A DNA stretch of 64,000 nucleotides from Yersinia mollaretii ATCC 43969 (GCF_013282725.1 NZ_CP054043.1:2604001-2668000), one strand, 5' to 3'. Counted from the stretch's first letter, positions 50,227 through 60,527 are shown. The notes: generated from the letters alone by a model not told the origin. A program made the numbers and translations.

Positions 50227-51284
50227 AGCTGGATTTCAGTCAACAACTAGGTGAGTTGCATTTGCAGGTTGCCACGGATTTACCGGCGCAGGGCATCACC
50301 GCCATTTTTGGCTTGTCCGGTGCGGGTAAAACCTCGCTGATCAATGTGATTGGTGGCCTGACGCGCCCGCAACAAGGCAAAGTGGTGCTTAATGGCCGGG
50401 TGCTGGTGGATGTGGCGCAGCAAATTTATCTGCCGCCAGAGAAGCGCCGTGTGGGCTATGTTTTTCAGGATGCGCGTCTGTTTCCCCATTATCGGGTGCG
50501 AGGTAACTTGCAGTACGGCATGGCCGCCTCGATGAGCGGGCAGTTTGATACCATTGTCGCGCTGCTGGGCATCGAGCCATTGCTGGACCGTTTTCCGTTG
50601 ACACTGTCCGGTGGTGAGAAGCAGCGGGTCGCCATTGGTCGCGCATTGCTCACCGCCCCAGAATTGCTGCTGATGGATGAGCCATTGGCCTCGCTGGATC
50701 TGCCGCGCAAACGTGAGCTGCTGCCCTATCTGGAGCGGTTGGCGCAAGATGTGAATATCCCCATTTTGTATGTCAGCCATAGCATGGATGAAATCTTGCG
50801 GCTGGCGGATCAAGTGGTGGTGATGGATGCCGGTAAAGTTCGCGCCGTTGGCGGGCTGGAGGAAGTGTGGGCCAGCAGCGCATTGCGCCCTTGGTTGCAG
50901 CGGGAAGAGCCGAGCAGCATATTGCGGGTGAGTGTGATTGGTCATCATGAGCGCTATGCCATGACCGCACTGGCGCTAGCGGATCAGCGCTTGTGGGTCG
51001 GCAAGCTGGATGCACCAGAGGGTAGCTCCATGCGGATTCGCATCAATGCCGCAGATGTCTCGTTGGTGTTGCAGCCGCCGCAAAACAGCAGTATCCGTAA
51101 CATCTTGCCGGTCAAAATCGCTGAATGTCTGGAGGTTGATGGGCAGATTGATGTCAAACTGGCGATGGGTGATCAATGGTTATGGGCGCGGATTACCCCT
51201 TGGGCGCGTGACGAGCTGGGGCTGAAACCGGGTCAATGGGTGTATGCGCAGATAAAAAGTGTGTCGTTCAATCGTAAAGAGTAA
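50220..51284 (+). CDS. modC: Molybdate ABC transporter ATP-binding protein
   Basis: This 354-residue ATPase powers molybdate import. Walker A is [10 protein letters not shown] (about 32-41), the signature is [16 protein letters not shown] and Walker B is [14 protein letters not shown]-terminal MOP-type regulatory domain (about 290-354) follows. It is the last gene of modABC and is followed by a strong terminator. Confidence 0.97.
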   Translation: MLELDFSQQLGELHLQVATDLPAQGITAIFGLSGAGKTSLINVIGGLTRPQQGKVVLNGRVLVDVAQQIYLPPEKRRVGYVFQDARLFPHYRVRGNLQYGMAASMSGQFDTIVALLGIEPLLDRFPLTLSGGEKQRVAIGRALLTAPELLLMDEPLASLDLPRKRELLPYLERLAQDVNIPILYVSHSMDEILRLADQVVVMDAGKVRAVGGLEEVWASSALRPWLQREEPSSILRVSVIGHHERYAMTALALADQRLWVGKLDAPEGSSMRIRINAADVSLVLQPPQNSSIRNILPVKIAECLEVDGQIDVKLAMGDQWLWARITPWARDELGLKPGQWVYAQIKSVSFNRKE

Positions 51285-51313
51285 CTGCCCCAACAGTAAT
51301 GGCGACAAACAGA

Positions 51314-51363
51314 ACGGCCCCCCAATAGAGGATAGTCACCTAATATTGGGGGGCCGTTTTTTA
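51314..51363 (+). terminator. Strong terminator after modC
   Basis: A perfect 13-bp stem (51314-51326 with 51345-51357) with six G-C pairs in a row is followed by six T residues. It lies between the convergent modC and PTS genes. Confidence 0.92.
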
Positions 51364-51379
51364 GTCTGCATCTCACTGA

Positions 51380-52636
51380 TTATCTGACAATAATACCCAG
51401 TAAAATACCCAAAGCACCGAAGTCAGCATCGCTGAAGGTGGTATTGGCAAAACCGATATCACCCAGCACTGGCAGCAGGAACACGGGCAGGAAGGTAATT
51501 AACAAACCTTGAGCGAAGGCACCTAAAATCGCACCACGGCGTCCACCAGTGGCATTACCAAACACCCCTGCGGCAGCGCCGACGAAGAAGTGAGGCACTA
51601 CACCGGGGATAATCACGGTCATATTCATCAAATAGAGCGCGAACATCCCGATGAGGCCAGCGGCAAAGCTGCTCAGGAAACCGACCAGTACGGCATTGGG
51701 CGCGTAGGGGAAGACCACTGGGCAATCCAGCGCAGGTTTCGCATTAGGCACTAATTTGTCGGAGATCCCCTTAAAGGCTGGGACAATCTCGGCAATCACC
51801 ATCCGCACACCTTGCAGGATGATGTACACGCCCGCAGCAAAGGTAATGGATTGCATCAGCGAGAACATAAACCAGTTTTTGCCGCCGCTCAGGCTTTTCA
51901 CCACTTCCGGCCCAGCGAACAGGCAGGTGACGACGAAAATGATACACATGGTGAAGGAGATAGCGACCGGTGTATCACGCAGGAACAGCAGGCTTTTCGG
52001 TACATTCATGTCTTCGGTTGAATGCTCTTTATTGCCGAATTTGCTGCCGATAAAACCGGCTAAAACATAGGAGAGGGTAGAGAAGTGGCCGATAGCCACG
52101 TCATCCGAACCGGTGACCTTTTTCATGTAAGGGTGGGCAATGGCGGGGAAGAATACCATCGCAACCCCCACCACCAGCGAACCGATCACAATCAGTGTGA
52201 CACCGCTAATCCCAGCGGTTGCCAGAATAACCGCCACCATCATCGACATAAACAGGGTGTGGTGACCCGTCAGGAAGATGAATTTCCACGGCGTAAAGCG
52301 AGCAATCAGGATATTGATCACCATAGCGAAGAACATAATCATCGCCATCTCTTTACCGAAACTCTTCTGCGCCACAGACACAATGGCTTCGTTATTGGGC
52401 ACGACACCCTGAATACCGAAAGCGTGCTGGAAGATATTGGCAAAATCACCCAGAGATGACACCACCAGACCCGCACCTGCGCCTAAAATCACAAAACCCA
52501 TGATGGTTTTCACGGTGCCTTTAATACACTCGGTCACCGGCTTTTTCTGGGCAATCAACCCGATTAACGCGATCAAACCGACCAGCACGGCCGGTTCGGA
52601 GAGAACATCACTCATTAAAAAACGAAAGAAATCCAT
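51380..52636 (-). CDS. PTS transporter subunit IIC, ascorbate (UlaA/SgaT) type
   Basis: This is a 418-residue membrane component of a sugar phosphotransferase system with about ten or eleven hydrophobic segments. It belongs to the UlaA/SgaT family by runs such as GFVILGAGAGLVV, FTPWKFIFLTGHHTLFMSMM and NATGGRRGAILGAFAQGLLI. The usual substrate in the family is L-ascorbate, but no ascorbate catabolic genes lie nearby, so the real substrate is unknown. It ends a three-gene operon (IIA, IIB, IIC) that runs away from a LacI-type regulator. GGAGGC precedes the ATG on the minus strand. Confidence 0.88.
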   Translation of the reverse strand: MDFFRFLMSDVLSEPAVLVGLIALIGLIAQKKPVTECIKGTVKTIMGFVILGAGAGLVVSSLGDFANIFQHAFGIQGVVPNNEAIVSVAQKSFGKEMAMIMFFAMVINILIARFTPWKFIFLTGHHTLFMSMMVAVILATAGISGVTLIVIGSLVVGVAMVFFPAIAHPYMKKVTGSDDVAIGHFSTLSYVLAGFIGSKFGNKEHSTEDMNVPKSLLFLRDTPVAISFTMCIIFVVTCLFAGPEVVKSLSGGKNWFMFSLMQSITFAAGVYIILQGVRMVIAEIVPAFKGISDKLVPNAKPALDCPVVFPYAPNAVLVGFLSSFAAGLIGMFALYLMNMTVIIPGVVPHFFVGAAAGVFGNATGGRRGAILGAFAQGLLITFLPVFLLPVLGDIGFANTTFSDADFGALGILLGIIVR

Positions 52637-52648
52637 GCCAGCCTCCAG

Positions 52649-52936
52649 TTACAGCGCGCCTAATTCGGTTAATGCCACAGACAAACGTTCTTTCATGGCT
52701 TTCTTATCGATCATGTTATCGAGCGCAACGATTTTGCCGCCCACGGCTTGTGCCACTAATTGCTCGGCAATGTCTTTGGTGCCGATGAAGATATCACTTG
52801 GCGTCCCTTTGGCTGAACCCAGATCGACATGATCCACTTCCGCGCTGACGGCCAGCTCTTTCAGAATGCTTTTGATGCTGATTTCCATCATCAGGCTGGT
52901 GCCTAAACCGTTACCGCAAACCACTGTAATTTTCAT
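52649..52936 (-). CDS. PTS transporter subunit IIB, ascorbate/galactitol type
   Basis: This is a 95-residue cytoplasmic IIB protein. The phosphorylated cysteine is C7 in MKITVVCGNGLGTSLMM, the typical P-loop of the SgaB/GatB class. It passes phosphate from the IIA protein encoded upstream to the sugar entering through IIC. It starts 42 bases after the IIA gene and ends 12 bases before the IIC gene. AAGGGG precedes the ATG. Confidence 0.9.
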   Translation of the reverse strand: MKITVVCGNGLGTSLMMEISIKSILKELAVSAEVDHVDLGSAKGTPSDIFIGTKDIAEQLVAQAVGGKIVALDNMIDKKAMKERLSVALTELGAL

Positions 52937-52978
52937 TTTCTTTCCCCTTAAAATAAGTATCCGAACCCAATGCTGAGA

Positions 52979-53422
52979 TTAGTAACGCGCAATGACGGAC
53001 AAAATATCCTGCTGCGTTTTGGCATTAAGTAAGGCTTGTACATCATTATCGTTATCGAACAACTGAGCGAGTTGAGAAATAGCCTCAATATGGCTAGTAC
53101 TGTCTGTCGCGGCTAACACTATGAGCAGTTTGACCGGGTCGTTACCTTCAGCATTGAAAGTGACCCCCTCGGTAATGACGGTTAATGCCAGAGAGAGCTT
53201 ATTCGCCCCCTCTTCCGGGCGGGCATGTGGCATGGCAATCCCCGGCCCGACCACGTAATACGGGCCGATGGCTTCATGGGAGCGGTAAATCGCCTCAACA
53301 TAACGTGCTTCAATTGAGCCATTATCAATCAGCGGCTGACATGAAATCGCGATGGCATCACGCCAATCTTTGGCTTGGCTGACCACCTGAATGACGTCTG
53401 GCGTTAACAGTGTTTTTAACAT
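52979..53422 (-). CDS. PTS transporter subunit IIA, PtsN/UlaC type
   Basis: This is a 147-residue IIA protein of the mannitol/fructose/ascorbate class. The phosphorylated histidine is H66 in GIAMPHARPEEGANK. It receives phosphate from HPr and passes it to the IIB protein. It is the first gene of the operon and lies 250 bases from the divergent regulator, with three operator-like palindromes in between. Confidence 0.9.
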   Translation of the reverse strand: MLKTLLTPDVIQVVSQAKDWRDAIAISCQPLIDNGSIEARYVEAIYRSHEAIGPYYVVGPGIAMPHARPEEGANKLSLALTVITEGVTFNAEGNDPVKLLIVLAATDSTSHIEAISQLAQLFDNDNDVQALLNAKTQQDILSVIARY

Positions 53423-53499
53423 GATATTGATGACTCCCGATGACTGTTAACGTGAGAGTAGATTTTTATCACTGCCATTAATGTGATGGATCTCGCAAT

Positions 53500-53547
53500 T
53501 GATAGCGCTACCTGATAGCGCTATCAAAATTTGTGATAGCGCTATCA
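53500..53547. promoter_or_regulatory. Three LacI-type operator palindromes
   Basis: Two perfect copies of TGATAGCGCTATCA occupy 53513-53526 and 53534-53547, with centres 21 bp apart, two helical turns. A partial third copy (TGATAGCGCTACC) lies at 53500-53512, with its centre 13 bp from the next. The central CG and this length fit LacI/GntR-type operators. The sites lie between the divergent PTS operon and its likely regulator. Confidence 0.85.
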
Positions 53548-53671
53548 TTTGTTACTTTTTGGCCTTTGGCTATCTCCGAATAAGCCATATACAATGCAAT
53601 GTATTGTCGAAGCCAGTCAGGAAGGGCTTGTTTTAATCCGACAAGACATTTTAATCAGGCAGGAAATCAGC

Positions 53672-54706
53672 ATGGAAAAAACGCGCAAGCGCCGTAATAC
53701 CGGGCGAGTCACGCTACAGGAAGTGGCGAACTACGCCGGAGTAGGGTCGATGACTGTTTCCAGAGCGCTGCGAACGCCGGAGCAGGTTTCAGATAAGTTA
53801 CGTGAAAAAATAGAGCAAGCGGTTGAAACTCTTGGTTATATTCCCAATCGTGCTGCGGGCGCATTGGCATCAGGGCACAGCGACACTGTCGCGGTTTTAA
53901 TTCCGTCATTAACCGATAAAGCCAGTTCTCGTTTTATGCAGGCGCTGCAACAAATTCTCAATAAAAATGAGTTTCAGCTACTGCTGGGCTGCCATGAATA
54001 TAACCAGCGCAAAGAAGCGGAAATATTGATGACGCTGCTGCAAAGTAATCCGGCGGCCGTGGTGATATTTGGCTCCCAGCTAGCCGAGAAAACCTATCAA
54101 CTGCTCGAACGGGCGAATATTCCAACGGTCAATGTGGTCGGCTCCTATTTCAAAGGGGCCAAAATTACCCTTGAGGCGGCTTTTTTTGAGTCCGCCTATG
54201 AGCTAAGCCGCCATTTGCTTGAGCGCGGTTATCACCATATTGGGTATATCGGCGCGCATATGGATAACCGCTTACAGCGCCAGCAGCTCAATGGGTGGCA
54301 CAAGGCGATGCTGGAGCACTATAAGAATGCGGATCAAACCGTCACCACACCTGAGGCGGCCAGCTTGCAGTTTGGCCGCTATGCCTTGACGGAAATGCTG
54401 TTGCGCCAACCTGAATTGGATGCAGTGATATGTAGTCACGAAGATATTGCGCTCGGCGTGCTCTTTGAGTGTCAGCGGCGGCTACTGAAAATCCCAAGTG
54501 GCATCGCGGTGGCCTGTCTGGATGGCTCGGACAGCTGTGATCAAACCCATCCGACCCTAACCTCAATGCGCATTGACTACAAAAAGATGGGCAAAGAAGC
54601 CGGTAAGATGCTGATTGATCTGCTGGATAATGATGAAGATAGCGAAGAGGGTGAACCTCTTAGCCAGAGTTTCAGCTATAAATTCGAACTGCGGCAAAGC
54701 ACCTGA
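53672..54706 (+). CDS. LacI-family transcriptional regulator of the adjacent PTS
   Basis: This is a 344-residue regulator close to the GntR/IdnR branch. The N-terminal helix-turn-helix is RVTLQEVANYAGVGSMTVSRAL (split here for clarity as RVTLQEVANY and AGVGSMTVSRAL), followed by the hinge LGYIPNRAAGALASG. The periplasmic-binding-protein-like domain fills the rest and should bind the inducer. ATG at 53672 is used: AGGAAAT precedes it and the domain starts properly, whereas a start at 53549 would run through the operators. It probably represses the divergent PTS operon and itself. Confidence 0.9.
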   Translation: MEKTRKRRNTGRVTLQEVANYAGVGSMTVSRALRTPEQVSDKLREKIEQAVETLGYIPNRAAGALASGHSDTVAVLIPSLTDKASSRFMQALQQILNKNEFQLLLGCHEYNQRKEAEILMTLLQSNPAAVVIFGSQLAEKTYQLLERANIPTVNVVGSYFKGAKITLEAAFFESAYELSRHLLERGYHHIGYIGAHMDNRLQRQQLNGWHKAMLEHYKNADQTVTTPEAASLQFGRYALTEMLLRQPELDAVICSHEDIALGVLFECQRRLLKIPSGIAVACLDGSDSCDQTHPTLTSMRIDYKKMGKEAGKMLIDLLDNDEDSEEGEPLSQSFSYKFELRQST

Positions 54707-54740
54707 ATCTAGGCTTTTCTCTCCCGACGCCAAATAAAAA

Positions 54741-54766
54741 CGCCAGCACGAAGCTGGCGTTTTTTG
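54741..54766 (+). terminator. Terminator after the regulator gene
   Basis: CGCCAGC (54741-54747) pairs with GCTGGCG (54753-54759). TTTTTT follows and A residues precede, so it may also act on the convergent pta transcript. Confidence 0.85.
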
Positions 54767-54792
54767 TACCACTGGCACACTCAATCGTAAGA

Positions 54793-56943
54793 TTAAGAGG
54801 CGGCGTCAGCCTGTGCAGACTGGATCGCGGTTAGTGCCACGGTATAGACGATATCGTCAACCAATGCACCACGGGACAAGTCGTTAACTGGCTTACGCAT
54901 GCCTTGCAGCATCGGCCCGATCGAGATCAGGTCAGCAGAACGTTGTACCGCTTTATAGGTGGTGTTACCGGTGTTCAGATCTGGGAAGATGAACACGGTG
55001 GCTTTACCCGCAACCGGTGAGTTTGGCGCTTTGGATTTAGCCACATCCGCCATGATTGCCGCGTCATACTGCAACGGGCCATCAATGATCAGATCAGGGC
55101 GTTTTTCCTGTGCCAAACGGGTCGCTTCGCGCACTTTCTCGACATCACTACCCGCACCGGAATTACCGGTAGAGTAAGAGATCATCGCCACACGCGGTTC
55201 GATACCGAATGCGGCCGCAGAATCAGCAGACTGAATCGCAATCTCAGAGAGTTGCTCAGCGGTTGGGTCTGGGTTGATCGCGCAGTCGCCGTAAACCAGA
55301 ACTTGGTCAGGCAACAGCATGAAGAACACGGAAGAGACCAGTGAGCTGCCCGGAGCGGTTTTGATCAACTGCAACGGTGGGCGGATGGTGTTTGCGGTGG
55401 TATGAACGGCACCGGAAACCAGACCGTCAACTTCGCCTTTCTCCAGCATCAGGGTGCCGAGAACCACGTTGTCTTCCAACTGTTCGCGGGCGACCACTTC
55501 GGTCATGCCTTTGCTCTTACGCAGCTCCACCAGACGCGGAACGTACTGCTCACGCACGGCAACCGGATCGATGATTTCAACGCCTTTACCCAGCTCAACA
55601 CCTTGAGCCGCAGCAACACGTTGGATCTCTTCTGGGTTACCCAGCAGTACACAAGTCGCGATACCGCGCTCAGCACAGATAGACGCGGCTTTAACGGTGC
55701 GTGGCTCATCGCCTTCTGGCAGCACGATACGCTTGCCAGCTTTACGCGCCAACTCGGTCAGCTCATAACGGAATGCTGGTGGAGACAGGCGACGTGAGCG
55801 CTCAGAGGTGGCGCTCAGAGAGTCGATCCACTCGCTGCTGATATGGCTGGCAACGTAGTTTTGCAGCTTCTCAACACGCTCATGGTCGTCAGCAGGCACT
55901 TCCAAATTGAAGCTTTGCAGGCTCAGAGAAGTCTGCCAGGTGTTGGTATCAACCATAAATACCGGCAAGCCAGTCTGGAAGGCACGTGCACACAGGCTAT
56001 TGATGCGATCATCAATGTCATAACCGCCGGTCAGCAGGATGGCACCGATTTCAACACCATTCATGGCAGCCAGACAGGCCGAAACCAGCACGTCTGGGCG
56101 GTCTGCGGAGGTCACCAGCAGAGAACCCGGACGGAAGTGCTCCAGCATGTGCGGAATACTGCGGGCGCAGAACGTCACAGACTTAACGCGGCGAGTGTTG
56201 ATATCACCTTCGTTAATGATGCGTGCGTTCAAATGCTTAGCCATATCGATAGCACGAGTGGCGATCAGCTCAAAGCTCCATGGCACACAACCCAGAACAG
56301 GGAGCGGGCTATTGGCAAACAACTGCTTTGGATCGATATTCGCAACACTGGCCTTAGTGGAATCATCAAAGATTTCAGACAGGTCAGGGCGGGTACGGCC
56401 TTGTTCATCTACCGGGGCATTCAGTTTGTTAATGATAACGCCGGTGATATTTTTGTTTTTGCTGCCACCGAAGCTGGAGCGAGCCAGTTCGATACGCTCT
56501 TTCAATTGGTCTGGTGAATCATTACCCAGCGCAATAACAAACACGATTTCTGCATTCAGGGTCTTGGCGATTTCATAGTTCAGCGCATTGGCAAACTGAT
56601 GTTTGCGCGTTGGCACTAAACCTTCAACCAGCACCACTTCGGCATCTTTGGTGTTTTCGTGATAACGGGCAACAATCTCTTCCATCAACACGTCTTGCTG
56701 GTTAGAGCTCAGCAAGGTTTCCACATAACCCATGTTCAGCGGCTCAGCAGCAGTGATACTGGAGTTTGCGCGAATGATGGTGGTGGTTTGGTCAGGTGCA
56801 TCGCCGCCAGCACGTGGCTGCGCGATGGGCTTGAATACGCTCAGGCGTACACCTTTTTGCTCCATGGAGCGGATGACACCCAAGCTGACGCTGGTTAAAC
56901 CAACGCTGGTGCCGGTAGGGATCAACATTATTGTACGGGACAC
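54793..56943 (-). CDS. pta: Phosphate acetyltransferase
   Basis: This 716-residue enzyme interconverts acetyl-CoA and acetyl phosphate. The N-terminal P-loop-like domain has [17 protein letters not shown], the middle DRTGG domain follows, and the C-terminal catalytic domain (about 390-716) ends near [13 protein letters not shown]. coli Pta is 714 residues. GTG at 56943 is used, giving the start [11 protein letters not shown] longer in-frame start at 57018 would read through the ERIC element and is rejected. It follows ackA on the same transcript. Confidence 0.96.
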   Translation of the reverse strand: MSRTIMLIPTGTSVGLTSVSLGVIRSMEQKGVRLSVFKPIAQPRAGGDAPDQTTTIIRANSSITAAEPLNMGYVETLLSSNQQDVLMEEIVARYHENTKDAEVVLVEGLVPTRKHQFANALNYEIAKTLNAEIVFVIALGNDSPDQLKERIELARSSFGGSKNKNITGVIINKLNAPVDEQGRTRPDLSEIFDDSTKASVANIDPKQLFANSPLPVLGCVPWSFELIATRAIDMAKHLNARIINEGDINTRRVKSVTFCARSIPHMLEHFRPGSLLVTSADRPDVLVSACLAAMNGVEIGAILLTGGYDIDDRINSLCARAFQTGLPVFMVDTNTWQTSLSLQSFNLEVPADDHERVEKLQNYVASHISSEWIDSLSATSERSRRLSPPAFRYELTELARKAGKRIVLPEGDEPRTVKAASICAERGIATCVLLGNPEEIQRVAAAQGVELGKGVEIIDPVAVREQYVPRLVELRKSKGMTEVVAREQLEDNVVLGTLMLEKGEVDGLVSGAVHTTANTIRPPLQLIKTAPGSSLVSSVFFMLLPDQVLVYGDCAINPDPTAEQLSEIAIQSADSAAAFGIEPRVAMISYSTGNSGAGSDVEKVREATRLAQEKRPDLIIDGPLQYDAAIMADVAKSKAPNSPVAGKATVFIFPDLNTGNTTYKAVQRSADLISIGPMLQGMRKPVNDLSRGALVDDIVYTVALTAIQSAQADAAS

Positions 56944-56964
56944 GGCTAAACCTCTTCGGTTATG

Positions 56965-57083
56965 CCCTTCGTCCTTGAAGCCGCAGGGTTGTTGGCTACA
57001 CTCATGCATTCGAATCACTGACCTGAGTCAGCTCATCGGGATTTATTCGCTTGCCGCCTACCTGCAACTCCAATGACTTTGGG
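56965..57083. repeat. ERIC element between ackA and pta
   Basis: This is about 119 bases. It aligns with the ERIC consensus as I know it: TTGTTGGCT near the start, GTCAGCTCATCGGGATTTAT in place of GTAAGCTCCTGGGGATTCAC, then CTTGCCGCCTACCTGCAACTC. It shares about 80 percent identity by eye with the second copy at 62591. It lies in the transcribed gap of the ackA-pta operon. Confidence 0.85.
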
Positions 57084-57099
57084 TATATGTCAAAAATTC

Positions 57100-58302
57100 T
57101 TACGCGGTCAGACGGGCTGCGTCTTGTGCGATAACCAACTCTTCGTTGGTTGGGATAACCAGAGCCAGACGGCTGCCATCTTTGGTGATGGTGCCTGATT
57201 TACCAAAGCGTGCTGCCAGATTACGTTCGTGGTCAATTTCAAAGCCCAGCAGGCCCAGTTTGTCCAGCGTCAGTTCACGGACCATGGCTGCATTCTCACC
57301 GATACCACCAGTGAAGATAACCGCATCCAGACGGCCATCCATCAGCGCGGTATAAGCACCGATGTATTTTGCCAGACGGTGGCAGAACACATCCATTGCG
57401 CGGCGTGCATCGGCTTTGGTTTCATAGTTGTCTTCAACATAACGGCAGTCACTGGTGACTTCAGTCAGACCCAACAGGCCAGACTCTTTGGTCAGCAGCT
57501 TGTTGATTTGATCAACACTCATCCCCATTGAGTCATGCAGGTGGAAAATGATTGCCGGGTCGATATCACCGCTACGGGTACCCATAACCAGACCTTCCAG
57601 TGGCGTCAGGCCCATAGAAGTATCAACACATTTACCGTTACGTACTGCTGTTACTGAACCGCCGTTACCCAAATGGCAGGTAATAACGTTCAGTTCTTCC
57701 AGTGGTTTGTTCAGGGTTTTAGCGGCTTCCTGGCTCACATAGAAGTGGCTGGTGCCGTGTGCGCCATAGCGACGGATGCCGTGATCTTTGTATAAGCTGT
57801 ACGGCAGGGCGTAGAGGTAAGACTCTTCCGGCATGGTCTGATGGAAAGCGGTGTCAAAGACAGCGACATTTTTATTCGTCAGATTTGGGAAGGATTTCAA
57901 TGCCTCAGCGATACCGATCAGGTGAGCTGGGTTATGCAGTGGTGCAAACGGGATAGAATCTTTGATACCCTGAATAACTTCGTCGGTAACGATAGCTGAT
58001 GCGGTGAATTTCTCGCCGCCATGAACAATGCGGTGACCGATAGCGGTCAGTTGAGCAGAAAGCTCTGGTTTTTGTGCCAGAATAGTATTAACAATGAAAT
58101 TCAGTGCTTCGCTGTGTGCTGCACCAGCACCCAATGCTGCTTCCTGTTTGCCACCATCAATTTTCCATTTGATGCGGGCTTCCGGCAGATGGAAGCATTC
58201 GGCTAAACCAGAGAGGTGTTCTTCACCATTGGTCGCGTCGATGATAGCAAATTTTAGGGAAGAGCTACCGCAGTTAAGAACCAGTACTAGCTTACTCGAC
58301 AT
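57100..58302 (-). CDS. ackA: Acetate kinase
   Basis: This 400-residue enzyme interconverts acetyl phosphate and acetate with ATP formation. It equals E. coli AckA in length. The family signatures are [13 protein letters not shown] (about 8-20), the catalytic-site run [19 protein letters not shown] and [20 protein letters not shown]. Near the end [15 protein letters not shown] is also conserved. With pta it forms the main overflow and acetyl-phosphate pathway. Confidence 0.98.
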   Translation of the reverse strand: MSSKLVLVLNCGSSSLKFAIIDATNGEEHLSGLAECFHLPEARIKWKIDGGKQEAALGAGAAHSEALNFIVNTILAQKPELSAQLTAIGHRIVHGGEKFTASAIVTDEVIQGIKDSIPFAPLHNPAHLIGIAEALKSFPNLTNKNVAVFDTAFHQTMPEESYLYALPYSLYKDHGIRRYGAHGTSHFYVSQEAAKTLNKPLEELNVITCHLGNGGSVTAVRNGKCVDTSMGLTPLEGLVMGTRSGDIDPAIIFHLHDSMGMSVDQINKLLTKESGLLGLTEVTSDCRYVEDNYETKADARRAMDVFCHRLAKYIGAYTALMDGRLDAVIFTGGIGENAAMVRELTLDKLGLLGFEIDHERNLAARFGKSGTITKDGSRLALVIPTNEELVIAQDAARLTA

Positions 58303-58704
58303 GGAAGTACCTATTTATAGACGTGTTCGACATCTGTTTTTAAAAAAACAGCGAAAAACACGTGGTTAATAAAACGTCAATCTGTCCAAAAGCGTAGCGC
58401 AAATTGGTGTCGACATTAATGATTAACATCATGCGATAGCAAAAAAGGCATGATGATGGAAAAATCGCGTATTAAACGTTAAGTGGAAACGTTAACGCCT
58501 GGTGGTCAATACTGGTGCGATTTAACAAAAATGATTTAAATGCTGCAAAAAGTTGACATATTTTCCGTCATCTTCTAGCGGCCAAAAGGCCGAGCTAGGA
58601 TACCGATAGCGTCGCCTAAAAACAAAATATATTTAACAGACTAATTTTTAGTTTGTGGATTACAAAAATAATTTTAATTTTTGCTTGTGAAGTTGAGGTG
58701 AGCC
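58303..58704. other. ackA-yfbV divergent gap
   Basis: No gene is visible in 402 bases. An imperfect hairpin at 58575-58598 contains the perfect core GGCC-AAAA-GGCC. Promoters for ackA and yfbV must lie here, but I could not fix them. Two AAACGTTAA copies stand at about 58475 and 58487. Confidence 0.55.
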
Positions 58705-59160
58705 ATGACAACAAAACCCTCTGATACCCTAGGTTGGTTTCAGGTACTCCAGCGCGGTCAGCACTATATGAAGACTTGGCCTGCTGACAAACGCCTTGCG
58801 CCGATGTTCCCGGAGAACCGTGTGGTCACCGCGACACGTTTTGGCATTCGCTTTATGCCGCCACTGGCCATTTTTACCCTGACATGGCAGATAGCGCTCG
58901 GCGGCCAACTAGGCCCGGCCATCGCCACGGCGCTGTTCGCCTGCGGTCTGCCACTGCAAGGGTTATGGTGGTTAGGTAAACGTGCGATTACGCCGCTGCC
59001 GCCCACGCTATTACAGTGGTTCCACGAGGTGCGTAATAAGCTGGCTGAAGCAGGACAGGCCGTCTCGCCCGTTGAGCAAACGCCAACCTATCAGTCGCTG
59101 GCCGATGTCCTGAAGCGCGCATTCAAGCAACTGGATAAAACGTTTCTCGATGATCTCTAA
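58705..59160 (+). CDS. yfbV: Terminus macrodomain insulation protein YfbV
   Basis: This is a 151-residue inner-membrane protein, equal in length to E. coli YfbV. Two hydrophobic segments lie at about 45-65 and 68-90. In E. coli it limits the spread of MatP-dependent constraints from the Ter region to flanking DNA. GTGGTCACCGCGAC-encoded [19 protein letters not shown] is conserved-looking. GAGGTGAGCC precedes the ATG. Confidence 0.92.
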   Translation: MTTKPSDTLGWFQVLQRGQHYMKTWPADKRLAPMFPENRVVTATRFGIRFMPPLAIFTLTWQIALGGQLGPAIATALFACGLPLQGLWWLGKRAITPLPPTLLQWFHEVRNKLAEAGQAVSPVEQTPTYQSLADVLKRAFKQLDKTFLDDL

Positions 59161-59260
59161 CCTCAAAGGATTAGCTGCGCAAAATCCCCTGTCAAATCAA
59201 AGTATGGGCTAAGCCTGTGTGCGATGATTTCCTCATTATTTATGTCTTAGGAGTTTAGTG

Positions 59261-59755
59261 ATGGATATGACCAACGCCCAACGATTGATTCTGTCGAATC
59301 AGTACAAGATGATGACCATGCTGGACCCAGAAAACGCTGAGCGCTATCGCCGCCAGCAAACAATAGTCGAACGTGGCTTTGGTTTGCAGATGCGTGAACT
59401 GGACCGCGATTTTGGTGAAATGAGCGAAGAGACTTGCCGTACCATCATTAATATCATGGAGATGCACCACGCGCTGCAAGTCTCTTGCGGTAACCTGAAA
59501 GACAAACAGGATTTGGATGAGCGCCGTATCGCCTTCCTCGGTTTTGATGCTGCCACCGAATCTCGCTACCTGAGTTATGTGCGCTTTATGGTCAACACTG
59601 AAGGGCGCTATACCCACTTTGACTCCGGCACCCACGGTTTTAACTCCCAAACCCCAATGTGGGACAAATATCAGCGCATGTTGGCTATTTGGCAATCATG
59701 CCCGCGCCAATATCATTTGAGTGCCGTTGAGATTTCGCAAATTATTAATGCCTGA
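59261..59755 (+). CDS. yfbU: YfbU family protein
   Basis: This is a 164-residue soluble protein nearly identical in length and sequence to E. coli YfbU. Recognisable runs are [14 protein letters not shown] near the start, [13 protein letters not shown] and [16 protein letters not shown]. The function is unknown; overproduction is reported to be linked to cell death in E. coli. I chose the ATG at 59261 after TTAGGAG; a GTG one codon earlier (59258) is possible. Confidence 0.94.
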   Translation: MDMTNAQRLILSNQYKMMTMLDPENAERYRRQQTIVERGFGLQMRELDRDFGEMSEETCRTIINIMEMHHALQVSCGNLKDKQDLDERRIAFLGFDAATESRYLSYVRFMVNTEGRYTHFDSGTHGFNSQTPMWDKYQRMLAIWQSCPRQYHLSAVEISQIINA

Positions 59756-59825
59756 TTGGGCTGACTGAGGCGATTGATTTATAAAGCTGATTCATAAAAA
59801 GTGGTTTACAGACGAGGATGTGCTT

Positions 59826-60479
59826 GTGGAGTGTAAAGGTTTTCTTTTTGATTTGGACGGGACTCTGGTCGATTCATTACCTGCTGTTGAACGAGCTTGG
59901 ATTGGTTGGGCGCAAAGTCGCGGTATCAATCCAGCGGAAGTGCTCGATTTTATCCACGGCAAACAAGCCATTACCTCTCTTCGCCATTTTATGCCGGGTG
60001 CCAGTGATGCTGAACTTCAGGCGGAGTTTTTGGCATTAGAGCGCATTGAAGCCAACGACACTGATGGTGTGACCGCATTGCCGGGCGCAGTCGCACTCTT
60101 GAATCGGCTGAACAGCCTGTCGATTCCGTGGGCGATTGTGACATCAGGCTCGGTGCCAGTGGCCTCAGCGCGCCGTGCTGCGGGCCATTTGCCAGAACCC
60201 AAAGTGTTTGTGACGGCCGAACAAGTGAAGCACGGGAAACCCATGCCTGATGCCTATCTGCTGGGAGCAGAAAGTTTAGGGCTGGCACCGGAAGATTGCA
60301 TCGTGGTAGAAGATGCTCCGGCGGGTATTTTGTCAGGGCTAGCGGCGGGCTGCAAAGTGATTGCGGTGAATGCCCCCGCTGACACGCCAAAGCTCGATCA
60401 GGTTGATTTGGTGCTAAATTCACTTGAGCAAATCACAGTAGACGCCACCGCCAATGGTGCTGTGGTCCGGATGAAATAG
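59826..60479 (+). CDS. yfbT: HAD-family sugar phosphatase YfbT (HxpA)
   Basis: This is a 217-residue HAD-superfamily phosphatase. The nucleophile run is FLFDLDGTLVDS (first aspartate catalytic). Motif II is VTSGS, motif III includes KHGKPMPDAYLLGAE and motif IV is VVEDAPAGILSGLAAG. The E. coli enzyme acts on sugar phosphates. GTG at 59826 is preferred because GAGGA is 7 bases upstream; the GTG at 59820 would add two residues. It is followed by a terminator. Confidence 0.92.
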   Translation: MECKGFLFDLDGTLVDSLPAVERAWIGWAQSRGINPAEVLDFIHGKQAITSLRHFMPGASDAELQAEFLALERIEANDTDGVTALPGAVALLNRLNSLSIPWAIVTSGSVPVASARRAAGHLPEPKVFVTAEQVKHGKPMPDAYLLGAESLGLAPEDCIVVEDAPAGILSGLAAGCKVIAVNAPADTPKLDQVDLVLNSLEQITVDATANGAVVRMK

Positions 60480-60527
60480 CGCCGCTCACTCTACCGGAGC
60501 GCTTCGGGCCACGGGAATTATTCGCAA

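Noticed and set aside
56943..57018. Longer N-terminus for Pta starting upstream
   Set aside because: The extra residues come from the ERIC element, and the GTG at 56943 gives the E. coli start and length.
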